Notes under the pieces: model-generated | What the model saw: the letters and a program-made list of their open reading frames with translations, nothing else | Databases searched by the model: none | Told to the model about the DNA's origin: nothing | Made by a program: the position numbers and the translations under genes | Source: Paraburkholderia franconis | GTDB lineage: Bacteria > Pseudomonadota > Gammaproteobacteria > Burkholderiales > Burkholderiaceae | DNA: 64,000 nucleotides | Direction: 5' to 3' | Assembly (NCBI RefSeq): GCF_009362735.1 | Contig: NZ_WHNP01000002.1 | Location: 250,491 to 314,490 of the forward strand | Part shown: positions 28,162 through 35,741 of the stretch, one piece after another | Layout of the letters: the number at the start of each line of letters is the position of its first letter | How positions within the stretch are numbered: position 1 is the stretch's first letter

Positions 28162-29160
28162 TTACTTCGCTGCGAGGCCCATCTTTTCACGCACTTCGCC
28201 GACGTTGTCGCGCGTGGCGAGCATGCCCTGTGTCAGCGTGAGCTTCGGCGGCTCCTTGCCTTGCGTGATCCATGCGTACATCAGCTCCGACGTCTCTTCG
28301 CCGTGGCGCTTCGGGCTGATAATCACGGTGCCGAAGAAGCCCGTCGGGTTCGGCTTCTTGAACTCGTTCAATGCCGAGTCCGCCCCGCCGATGCCGACGC
28401 CGATCATGTTGTCGGCCTTGAAGCCGCGTCCTTCCGCCGCGCGCACCGCGCCGAGCACGGCTTCGTCGTTCAGGCCGTAGGCGACCCAGTGCTTGAACTG
28501 CGGGTTCTTCGTCAGCGCGATGTTCGCTGCGTTGAACGCGTTTTCCGTATCGGTCTTCGCTTGCGGCGCGGCGATCACGTTGGCCTTCGGGAAGCCCGCT
28601 GCGACGAGCGCATCGGTTGCGCCCGACGTGCGGTCGTGCGCCGTCGGCAGCTGCTCATAGGTCACGTCGATTGCGCCGACGTCCTTCATGTCCCAGCCGC
28701 GCTTCTTGATCTCGGCCGCGATGCCTTCGCCGACCTGCTTGCCGATGTTGTAAGCGGAGATGCCCATGTGCGGCACCGATTCGATCGGCTTGCCCGCGCC
28801 GTCGACGAGACGGTCGTCCACCGTCATCATCTTCAGGCCGTCAGCCTTCGCCTTCGCGACGATGCCCGGTCCGAGCTTCACGTCCGGCGTGCAGATCACG
28901 AAGCCCTGCGCCTTTTGCGCAGCGAGGTTGTCGATTGCGCTCATCACCTTCTCGCCCGACGGCGCGCCGATCTTCACCAGCGTGAAGCCCTTTGCCTTGG
29001 CGGCCATTTCGGCGAACTTCCACTCGTCCTGGAACCACGGTTCTTCCGGCTGCTTTACGAGGAAGCCGATCTTGACCTGGTCGGCGGCTTGCGCGACGGG
29101 TGCGTTGAAGAGCACCGCCGTCGCCGCCGCTGCCAGCGTGAGGAAAATTCTGCGTTTCAT
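28162..29160 (-). CDS. araF: Sugar ABC transporter substrate-binding protein (AraF-like)
   Basis: Periplasmic receptor of the importer, 332 aa. The signal peptide is MKRRIFLTLAAAATAVLFN, with cleavage after AQA (about residue 25). The mature part starts ADQVKIGFLVKQPEEPWFQDE and has VICTPDVKLGPGIVAKAK, MMTVDDRLVDGAGKPI, and GVGIGGADSALNEFKKPN, matching arabinose-binding proteins. A clear AGGAG site precedes the ATG. It is first of the three transporter genes in transcription order. Confidence 0.94.
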   Translation of the reverse strand: MKRRIFLTLAAAATAVLFNAPVAQAADQVKIGFLVKQPEEPWFQDEWKFAEMAAKAKGFTLVKIGAPSGEKVMSAIDNLAAQKAQGFVICTPDVKLGPGIVAKAKADGLKMMTVDDRLVDGAGKPIESVPHMGISAYNIGKQVGEGIAAEIKKRGWDMKDVGAIDVTYEQLPTAHDRTSGATDALVAAGFPKANVIAAPQAKTDTENAFNAANIALTKNPQFKHWVAYGLNDEAVLGAVRAAEGRGFKADNMIGVGIGGADSALNEFKKPNPTGFFGTVIISPKRHGEETSELMYAWITQGKEPPKLTLTQGMLATRDNVGEVREKMGLAAK

Positions 29161-29343
29161 AATGCGTGTCTCCTGACTAGTGAGTAACGAGAAGGTATTG
29201 GCCGCGTCTTCTTGTACCGGCTTTGACACACGCGGCCAGCGCGTCAAGCGGTCGACACCGTCGCCTCTCCTTGCGAGGCGGCTTTGCTGCTTTTCTTCTG
29301 TTCCTTCGCTACTGCTTCGTTCCGCTTTCTTCTTCTGTACGGC

Positions 29344-30120
29344 TCAGTCGTGATAGAGCGTCGAGCGCCCGCCATCGACCGTGATGCAACTCGCGTTGAT
29401 GAATGGCGCTTCATCCGACGCGAGGAAAACCGCTGTCATCGCGACTTCCTCCGGTTTGCCGATGCGCCCCATCGGCTGCAGATCGAGCGTCGCCTGGCGC
29501 GCAGCGGCGGGATCGGACTGCGCATCCCACCAGTCGCGCGTCAGCTGCGTTTCGATGTAGCCGGGCGCGATCGCATTCACGCGCACGTTGCGCGGCGCGT
29601 ACTCGATGCCGAGCGCGCGCGTGAGGCCGATCACACCATGCTTCGCGACGGGGTACGGAAAACAGCCCGGAATGATCTTGAACGAGTGCGTCGACGCGAT
29701 GTTCACGATGCTGCCCTCGCCGCGCTCGACCATCCCCGGCAGCACCGCGCGGCAACCGTTCCACACGCCGTCCAGATCGACGGCGAAACAGCGGCGCCAG
29801 TCGTCGTCGGTCATCGTCAGCGGGTCGCAAAAGACGTTGATGCCCGCGTTGTTCACGAGCACGCCGATCGGGCCGAACGCCTTTTCGCCTTCGCTCACCG
29901 CGCGCTGCACGGAAGCCGATTGCGTGACGTCCGTCTGCACGGCGAGCGTCTTGCCGCCTGTTTGCGACGCGATGTCGGCGGCCGTGCGCTGCGCCGTCTC
30001 GATGTCGAGTTCCGCCAGCACGACAGCCGCGCCTTCGCGCGCGAACGCGGCCGCGATCGCCGCGCCGATGCCGCGTCCCGCGCCCGTCACCAGCGCGACC
30101 TTGCCTGCAAGCCGGTTCAT
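29344..30120 (-). CDS. SDR-family oxidoreductase
   Basis: NAD(P)-dependent short-chain dehydrogenase of 258 aa. It has TGAGRGIG at residues 12-19, NNAGINVFCDP, Ser143 in NIASTHSFKI, and Tyr156/Lys160 in PYPVAKHG, so the active site is complete. The start overlaps the end of the aldolase gene by 4 bp. It is distinct from the second SDR of this operon (24466-25266). From context it is either a second sugar 1-dehydrogenase (for example galactose or fucose type) or acts on a sugar acid. Confidence 0.9.
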   Translation of the reverse strand: MNRLAGKVALVTGAGRGIGAAIAAAFAREGAAVVLAELDIETAQRTAADIASQTGGKTLAVQTDVTQSASVQRAVSEGEKAFGPIGVLVNNAGINVFCDPLTMTDDDWRRCFAVDLDGVWNGCRAVLPGMVERGEGSIVNIASTHSFKIIPGCFPYPVAKHGVIGLTRALGIEYAPRNVRVNAIAPGYIETQLTRDWWDAQSDPAAARQATLDLQPMGRIGKPEEVAMTAVFLASDEAPFINASCITVDGGRSTLYHD

Positions 30121-30797
30121 TTCTTCACGCCCGCGCGCGCGATGCGCAGGCCGTTGATGAACGCCTTCGCGTTCAAAGCCGTCGCCGTCGCCGGCTGGCC
30201 CGGCTTGTACAGCGCCGAGCCCAGCCCGAAACCGTTCGCGCCCGCGCTCAGAAACGGGCCCATGTTGTCCGGCGCGATGCCGCCGACGGGAAGCAATGGC
30301 ACGTCGTTGTGGATCACCGCGCGCCACGCCTTCACGACCTGGCAGCCGAGCTGTTCGGCCGGGAACATCTTCAGCACGTCGGCGCCGTTCTTCAACGCGA
30401 GAAAGGCTTCCATCGGCGTCGCGACGCCGGGCGCGCAGGCCATCGCGAGCGACTTCGCCGTCGTCACCACTTCAGGGTCGCTGTGCGGCATCACGATCAG
30501 CTCGCCGCCCGCCGCCTTCACGTCGTGCACGAGCTCGCCGCGCAGCACCGTGCCCGCGCCGACGATCGCATCGACGGGGATGGCCTGCCGAATGGCCGAA
30601 ATGCTGTCGAACGGGTTCGGCGAATTCAACGGCACTTCGATGATCCGGAAACCCGCTTCGTAGAGCGCGCGGCCGTGATCGGCGGCGTCGGCGGGCGTGA
30701 TGCCGCGCATGATCGCAATCAGCGGACACGCTTCGAAAGCGGCCATCAGGCCGGCGTGCGGCTGATACGGTGCGGGCAGATTCAGATCGAGTTGCAT
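30117..30797 (-). CDS. dgoA: 2-dehydro-3-deoxy-6-phosphogalactonate aldolase
   Basis: Class I aldolase cleaving 2-keto-3-deoxy-6-phosphogalactonate to pyruvate and glyceraldehyde 3-phosphate; 226 aa. The family pattern is CPLIAIMRGITPADA, then IIEVPLNSP with the catalytic Glu54, GAGTVLRGELV, MPHSDPEVV, and VLKMFPAEQLG with the Schiff-base Lys143. GGIAPDNMGPFLSAGANGFG closes the barrel. It follows dgoK in the operon, which favours the galactonate form over the gluconate (Eda) form. Confidence 0.93.
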   Translation of the reverse strand: MQLDLNLPAPYQPHAGLMAAFEACPLIAIMRGITPADAADHGRALYEAGFRIIEVPLNSPNPFDSISAIRQAIPVDAIVGAGTVLRGELVHDVKAAGGELIVMPHSDPEVVTTAKSLAMACAPGVATPMEAFLALKNGADVLKMFPAEQLGCQVVKAWRAVIHNDVPLLPVGGIAPDNMGPFLSAGANGFGLGSALYKPGQPATATALNAKAFINGLRIARAGVKK

Positions 30798-30844
30798 GTC
30801 GGTTCCTATGTCGCTTGCTGTGTCAGTTGCTGTTCGTCGCTCGC

Positions 30845-30884
30845 CGCCTCAGGTCGCTTCAGTTCGCTTCCGGTCGCTTCAGGT
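30845..30884. repeat. Four 10-bp tandem units between dgoK and dgoA
   Basis: CGCCTCAGGT, CGCTTCAGTT, CGCTTCCGGT and CGCTTCAGGT follow each other without gaps. The last unit overlaps the dgoK stop codon. This is a short imperfect microsatellite with no obvious function. Confidence 0.6.
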
Positions 30885-31934
30885 CGTCTGCGCGGCGCCC
30901 GACGCCTCGGCGACCAGGCCCGCTTGCGCCGCGATGCGCCACAAGCCGTGCTCCGTCGCGTGCCTGACGAGTTCCGCCTGATGGCAGCCGAACTGCTCGA
31001 GCGCGAGCCGATAGCGCTCGCACAGCGCTTCGTTGCCGATCAGCTGCAACGAGCGGCCGGCGAGCGTCGATTGCTGTTGCGCGAGCGCGGCTTCGAGGCC
31101 GCTCAGTTCATGGCCGATGAGGAGACCGGATAGGTAGTCGGGCTGCTGCTCGCGCGTCAGTTGAGCCGTCAGGCCAAGCGTGCGCGTGCTGAAGATCGTC
31201 GCGAGCACGCCGGCCTGGCCCTTGTCGCGCGCGACTCGCACGCCACGCAGAAACGCATCCGTGTCGGGACGGTCGGGCGTGACCATCGTGCGGCCAAGAA
31301 TCGTGTGCTCGGTGAGCGCCGCGAACACTTCGCCCGTCATGAACGTGTGAAAGCGCTCGATCTTCGCGTCGCGCACCATCACCCATTTCGCGTGCGTGCC
31401 GGGCAGGCCGATCAGCACGCCGTTGCTGGCCGCCGACGCAGCGGCGCCCGACGCATCCGCGCAGGCGAGCGCGCCGAAAATCTGTGTTTCCTCGCCGCGC
31501 ATCACGTTCGGCAGCTCGCCGTTCTGCAGCACGCCGGGCACGATGTTGAGCGGCACGCCGCGCGCCGTCTGCACGCGCACGATGCCGTCGACGAGCGCAT
31601 CGGCGCTCGCGGGCGTATTCACATACGGCGCTTCCTTCCAGCCCTGCGCGCTGCCGACCATGCCCGCCGCGATCACGGGCAGTTCAGGCGAGCGGTCAAG
31701 CCACGCGCCGACGGCGGCATCGAACGCAGCGTCGAAGCCGCCTTCCGCAGCGGGGCGCGGCAGATTCATGATGCCCGCCGTCGATGCACGCGTTTCCAGC
31801 ACCGCGCCGTTCGCATCGAACAGATACGCGCGCAGCGAAGTCGTGCCCCAGTCGAGCGCGATCAGCGCGGCGCCGCTTGCCGGCTGGGCTGCCTCGGCGA
31901 GTTGCGTGGACAGGGTCGAACCCGTCTGAGTCAT
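30879..31934 (-). CDS. dgoK: 2-dehydro-3-deoxygalactonokinase
   Basis: Phosphorylates 2-keto-3-deoxygalactonate before cleavage by DgoA; 351 aa. Family segments are ALIALDWGTTSLRAYLFDANG, AGMVGSAQGWKEAPY, IVPGVLQNGELPNVMRGEETQ (split here for length), VLIGLPGTHAKWV and FHTFMTGEVFAAL. The start ATG overlaps the end of the IclR regulator gene by 4 bp, so regulator and kinase are translationally coupled. Confidence 0.93.
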   Translation of the reverse strand: MTQTGSTLSTQLAEAAQPASGAALIALDWGTTSLRAYLFDANGAVLETRASTAGIMNLPRPAAEGGFDAAFDAAVGAWLDRSPELPVIAAGMVGSAQGWKEAPYVNTPASADALVDGIVRVQTARGVPLNIVPGVLQNGELPNVMRGEETQIFGALACADASGAAASAASNGVLIGLPGTHAKWVMVRDAKIERFHTFMTGEVFAALTEHTILGRTMVTPDRPDTDAFLRGVRVARDKGQAGVLATIFSTRTLGLTAQLTREQQPDYLSGLLIGHELSGLEAALAQQQSTLAGRSLQLIGNEALCERYRLALEQFGCHQAELVRHATEHGLWRIAAQAGLVAEASGAAQTT

Positions 31935-32938
31935 CGTTTGATCCTGCGCGTAGTCGGTTGCGGAACACGCCAGCCCAGTTCTTCGGAAATTGCGCGCGCT
32001 TCGCGCTGCACGACGGGAATCAGTTCGTCCATGCGCTCGAGCGACATGTACGGAATCGTGCTCGCCACCGACAGCGCCGCGACGATCGAACCCGACGCAT
32101 CGCGCACGGGCGCGGCCACGCAGCGAATCGACACTTCGTTCTCTTCGAGATCGAACGTGAAGCCGCCCGCCGCGTAGTTCGTCATGCGCTGCATGAAGGT
32201 CTGCTGGTCGGGCCGGTTGTCGGGCTTGAAGCTGACGCCCGCGAGCGCGCGCCGCGACGCATCGAACAGCGACTGCCATTGATCGGGAACGAGGTCGAGC
32301 ATCATCGCCTTGCCGATGCCCGTCGACGCGAGCGGCATCCGGTGGCCGACGCGCGAGCGCATTTCAAGGCCGCGCGTGCCGGGAATCTTGTCGATGTACA
32401 GCACGTCGTCGCCATCGCGCACGCCGAGATGAATGGTGTCGTGCGTCAGTTCGGCGAGCGACTCCAGATGCGGACGCGCGACCGTCGTGAGCGGCATCTG
32501 TTCGAGCGCGATCGTGCCGAGCTCGATCAGCTTCGGACCGAGCAGATAGCCGCCCTGCACCTGGCGCAGATAACGCGCCTGCACGAGGCTGCTGACGAGC
32601 CGGTGCGTCGTGCTGCGCGTCGTGCCGAGCGCGGCACCGAAGGTGCGCAGGTCGCGCACGCCGGCTGCGGCGGCTTCGAGAATCGCGAGGCCGCGCAGCA
32701 GCGTCTGCGTGCCCGCCTGCTGCGGCGTGACGTCGAGCAGCGTGCTCGGCAGGCCGATGCTGTCGGCGGGCGGCGGCGGAACGACGGCGCCGTTCGCGGA
32801 GCGCGGCGCGGGCTTGCGCGCAGCGTCTCCCTTCTGCGTTTCAGGTGCTTCCGGTGCTTCAGGCGCTTCGGATGCTGAGGACGCGTCCTGCTCATCCGGC
32901 GCTTCTGACTCGGCGTGGGTAGTCATCGCTTTGTTCAT
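31931..32938 (-). CDS. IclR-family transcriptional regulator of the sugar operon
   Basis: Regulator of 335 aa and first gene of the ten-gene operon. The N-terminal 70 residues are a Glu/Ala/Pro-rich linker not needed for the fold. The winged helix follows (TLLRGLAILEAAAAGVRDLR, GTTRSTTHRLVSSLVQARYL). The effector domain includes LGVRDGDDVLYIDKIPGT, MPLASTGIGKAMM and CVAAPVRDASGSIVAALSVA. Starts at 32938 (MNKAMTTH) or 32926 are both possible. A perfect palindrome 256 bp upstream is the likely operator. It probably senses a pathway sugar acid. Confidence 0.92.
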   Translation of the reverse strand: MNKAMTTHAESEAPDEQDASSASEAPEAPEAPETQKGDAARKPAPRSANGAVVPPPPADSIGLPSTLLDVTPQQAGTQTLLRGLAILEAAAAGVRDLRTFGAALGTTRSTTHRLVSSLVQARYLRQVQGGYLLGPKLIELGTIALEQMPLTTVARPHLESLAELTHDTIHLGVRDGDDVLYIDKIPGTRGLEMRSRVGHRMPLASTGIGKAMMLDLVPDQWQSLFDASRRALAGVSFKPDNRPDQQTFMQRMTNYAAGGFTFDLEENEVSIRCVAAPVRDASGSIVAALSVASTIPYMSLERMDELIPVVQREARAISEELGWRVPQPTTRRIKR

Positions 32939-33193
32939 GGCGGGTAGGCAACGTGCAGATGGAGTTACCGCGAAGTGCCGGCTTGGCGGCTCGCGTCCGG
33001 AGCGACTCGAAGTGACGCGTGCAGCGTGTGCGCGGCGCGCGTGTCGTGCAGCAAGGGGCAGGAAGGCATGGCGTGGTGTCTCCAGTTTCATCCCGCTTGA
33101 TGCACCGCGCATGGCGCTGGCGACGAAGCGGTGTTTCTTGCCGATGTCGTTCGGCTTGTTGAACCGGATTGTAGGGCGCTTTTTTGAGATTCA

Positions 33194-33224
33194 CCAACAT
33201 ATGAGTCACGCGTTCATATGTTGG
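33194..33224. promoter_or_regulatory. Palindromic operator upstream of the IclR regulator gene
   Basis: CCAACATATGA at 33194-33204 and TCATATGTTGG at 33214-33224 are exact inverted repeats separated by 9 bp, so centres of half-sites are two helical turns apart. It lies in the gap between the sugar operon and the divergent outer-membrane protein gene. Confidence 0.75.
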
Positions 33225-33272
33225 GATATTGTTCGCGACGGAGCTCTGGAATATCCGACAGAAATATCCCAA
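33221..33272. promoter_or_regulatory. Second inverted repeat with GGRATATT elements
   Basis: TTGGGATATT at 33221-33230 and AATATCCCAA at 33263-33272 are exact inverted repeats 32 bp apart. A third related element, GGAATATCC, lies between them at 33248-33256. The first arm overlaps the end of the palindrome at 33194-33224. Three similar elements in 50 bp suggest a multi-site operator. Confidence 0.6.
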
Positions 33273-33496
33273 CCCTGCTGCCTGGCGATGGGCACCTTTA
33301 GTCAGGGATCAACGAGATCAAAAACTGGTGATATGGGTTTCGGAGTCATCCGATTGAGAGTTCGTTTTTGCCTGCTTAGCCTGCTTACGCTTAAGCAAAT
33401 CCATAAATGCCGCCGACAGTTGTCCAAACAGGCCAATGCCGAACATTTTCGATTCGCTGGCACTCTCGCAACTCTATTTAAAATACCGATAAAATC

Positions 33497-34012
33497 ATGA
33501 ATAGATTCAAACCGCTATTTATATGCGCGGCAATTGTCGGCGCAGGCATGGCTCACGCACAACCGACGCACGATCAGCTGGTAGCCGACTTCTCCGGTCC
33601 TTATGTCGGCATCAAGGTCGGCGCGAATTTTTCGAGTGCGTCGGGCGCAATGGCAAAGCCGTCGCATACGACGTTCTTCCCCGGCTTGGTGGTCGGCTAT
33701 GGTTTCAATCTTGGCCCGGTGGTACTCGGCGCTGAAGCGTTCGCCGATCTGCACCACGGTTCCGCGACTTACAAGGACGGCGGAATCGATGCAAAGATCG
33801 GTTATCCGATCGATCGATTCATGCCGTATGCGCGCCTTGGCGTAACCACCGACTGGCCGTCGTCAGCCTTCCATTACGGCATTGGCGTCGAATATCAACT
33901 CACGAAAAACGTGAGCTTGTTCTCCGAATGGACTCATGATGCCGCCAATGCATACAGTACCCATTGGGTAAATAACAGCATTACGGTTGGAGCGAATTAC
34001 AGGTTCAAATAG
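33497..34012 (+). CDS. Small outer-membrane beta-barrel protein
   Basis: Predicted outer-membrane protein of 171 aa. The signal peptide MNRFKPLFICAAIVGAGMAH ends at AHA (about residue 21). The mature protein has alternating hydrophobic strands with Gly and aromatics: GPYVGIKVGANFSSASGAM, LVVGYGFNLGPVVLGAEAFA, MPYARLGVTTDW, YGIGVEYQLTKNVSLFSEWT, and a last strand ITVGANYRFK. This is the OmpA-like/opacity (8-stranded) type. Base composition is lower in GC than its neighbours, and there is no clear ribosome site. Its substrate or role is unknown. Confidence 0.8.
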   Translation: MNRFKPLFICAAIVGAGMAHAQPTHDQLVADFSGPYVGIKVGANFSSASGAMAKPSHTTFFPGLVVGYGFNLGPVVLGAEAFADLHHGSATYKDGGIDAKIGYPIDRFMPYARLGVTTDWPSSAFHYGIGVEYQLTKNVSLFSEWTHDAANAYSTHWVNNSITVGANYRFK

Positions 34013-34029
34013 CCTGACTCGTTAAAATC

Positions 34030-34064
34030 AAAACGGCGATTATCCAGTAGATAATCGCCGTTTT
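34030..34064. terminator. Bidirectional intrinsic terminator
   Basis: AAAACGGCGATTATC at 34030-34044 pairs exactly with GATAATCGCCGTTTT at 34050-34064 around CAGTA, with more T after it. It lies between the convergent outer-membrane gene (plus) and mtgA (minus). Confidence 0.92.
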
Positions 34065-34087
34065 CATTTTTATCGTAAACCAGTCAA

Positions 34088-34822
34088 TTAATCCGGCAAT
34101 TCCGCCGCGCCCATTCTGCGGGCGATGACCCGTGCGCGCTGCGCGAGATAGCCGGAGCTGCGGTGCTCGTCGAAATATTTCGGCCTCGGCAGCATCACGG
34201 CGAGCCGCGCCGACTGGCCGGCCGTCAGCTTCGCCGCCGACGTCTTGAAGTAATAGCGCGCCGCCGCTTCCGCGCCGTACACGCCATTGCCCCATTCGAC
34301 CGAATTCAGATAGATCTCGAAGATTCGCTCCTTGTCCATCAGCGTCTCGAGCATCCACGTGATGATCAGTTCCTGGCCCTTGCGGATATAGCTCTTTTCT
34401 CGCGACAAAAACAGATTGCGCGCCAGCTGCTGAGTGATCGTCGAACCGCCTGCGACGATCTTGCCGCGCGCCTTGTTCCTCTCCCATGCCTGGAGAATCG
34501 CGTCGGTTTCGTAGCCGTTGTTATTGACGAAATTCGCGTCTTCCGACGCTATGATCGCGCGCTTCAGATTGCGCGAAATCTGATCGTAGGGCACCCATAT
34601 GCGCTGGATCGACAGATCGGGACGATCCTGTGACAGACGCCAGGCATCGGATCGCATGAACGCCGTCGACCGCGGATTCACGTAGTTCCAAAGCGCGATC
34701 TGCGCGAAGTAAAACAGCTGCGTCGCGAACCAGGCGGCAACGAACACTGCGACTGCGTAGGCCACCCAGCGCGTCGGCCCCGCATTCGACCCGGGCCTGC
34801 TCGCACGCCTCGTTTTTGTCAT
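34088..34822 (-). CDS. mtgA: Monofunctional biosynthetic peptidoglycan transglycosylase
   Basis: Inner-membrane GT51 glycosyltransferase that polymerises lipid II into glycan strands; 244 aa. One N-terminal transmembrane helix (residues 20-43) anchors it. Catalytic motifs are [17 protein letters not shown] with Glu94, [32 protein letters not shown] and [17 protein letters not shown] with the second catalytic Glu. There is no transpeptidase domain. It is 49 bp downstream of aroE on the same strand, a common pairing in betaproteobacteria. Confidence 0.95.
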   Translation of the reverse strand: MTKTRRASRPGSNAGPTRWVAYAVAVFVAAWFATQLFYFAQIALWNYVNPRSTAFMRSDAWRLSQDRPDLSIQRIWVPYDQISRNLKRAIIASEDANFVNNNGYETDAILQAWERNKARGKIVAGGSTITQQLARNLFLSREKSYIRKGQELIITWMLETLMDKERIFEIYLNSVEWGNGVYGAEAAARYYFKTSAAKLTAGQSARLAVMLPRPKYFDEHRSSGYLAQRARVIARRMGAAELPD

Positions 34823-34871
34823 TGTCGTCGCTGTGCCGTGAAGTCGGAGAACGCGTGGGCGCTGCTCGCGC

Positions 34872-35741
34872 TCACGCGCTTTGCGGCGCGCGCAGCATCT
34901 CGCGCAGCGCGGCGAGCACGGGCGCGCCATCGGGACGCACGCCGCGCCACACGAAGAACGACTCCGCCGCCTGTTCGACCAGCATGCCGAGACCGTCCGC
35001 CGCGCGCGCGCCGAGCTTGCTGGCGTGCTGCGTGAATACGGTCGGCTGCGCGCCGTACATCATGTCGTACGCGAGCGTGCTCGCGCCGAACGCGCCGTCG
35101 TCGCATTCGGGCAGCGACGCATCGAGGCTGCTCGCCGTCGCGTTGACGATCACGTCATAGGCACCGGCTTCGATCGCCTGGGCGCAGCCGCCCGTCAAAC
35201 GGCACGCCGCGTCGCTTGCCGCGCTCGCGAACTGCGCGACCAGTGCCTCGGCCTTCGATGCCGTGCGGTTCACGATGGTCAGCGTGTGCGGCTTGCGCTC
35301 GAGGATCGGCAGCACGACGCCGCGCGCCGCGCCGCCCGCGCCCAGCAGCAGCACGCGCGCGCCCGTGAGCGGCACGCGCAGATTCACTTCGATGTCGCGC
35401 ACGAGGCCGAAGCCGTCGGTGTTGTCGCCGTAGATGCCGCCATCCTTCTCGAAGCGCAGCGTATTCACCGCGCCCGCCGCGGCCGCGCGCGGCGACAGCG
35501 ACGTGGCGAACGCGTGCGCGTCCAGCTTGAACGGCACGGTCACGTTCAGGCCGCGCCCGCCTTCGTCGATGAACGCGCGCACGTGCGCCGCAAACTGATC
35601 GACGGGCGCGAGCAGGCGGCCGTATTCGACGGGTTCGCCTGTCTGCTCGGCGAAACGCGCGTGGATGAACGGCGACTTGCTGTGCGCGATCGGATTGCCG
35701 ATCACCGCGTAGCGGTCGCGCTGGGCCGGCGTTGTGCTCAT
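34872..35741 (-). CDS. aroE: Shikimate dehydrogenase (NADP)
   Basis: Reduces 3-dehydroshikimate to shikimate; 289 aa. The substrate site is [20 protein letters not shown] and [14 protein letters not shown] with the catalytic Lys. The Asp is in [12 protein letters not shown]. The NADP loop is [16 protein letters not shown] with NRTASKAE. The start overlaps the stop of the upstream exonuclease gene by 4 bp. Confidence 0.96.
   Translation of the reverse strand: MSTTPAQRDRYAVIGNPIAHSKSPFIHARFAEQTGEPVEYGRLLAPVDQFAAHVRAFIDEGGRGLNVTVPFKLDAHAFATSLSPRAAAAGAVNTLRFEKDGGIYGDNTDGFGLVRDIEVNLRVPLTGARVLLLGAGGAARGVVLPILERKPHTLTIVNRTASKAEALVAQFASAASDAACRLTGGCAQAIEAGAYDVIVNATASSLDASLPECDDGAFGASTLAYDMMYGAQPTVFTQHASKLGARAADGLGMLVEQAAESFFVWRGVRPDGAPVLAALREMLRAPQSA

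Larger units (their letters stand above)
32939..33496. other. 558-bp divergent intergenic region
   Basis: Separates the sugar operon from the outer-membrane protein gene. It holds the operators at 33194-33272. The right part, from about 33280, is clearly AT-richer than the rest of the window and contains TTTAAAATACCGATAAAAT just before the outer-membrane gene start. The open frame continuing upstream of the regulator to 33112 is not thought to be translated. Confidence 0.6.

Noticed and set aside
32939..33112. 58-codon upstream extension of the IclR regulator
   Set aside because: Arg/Ala-rich without domain features; downstream ATGs at 32938 and 32926 give a normal protein.
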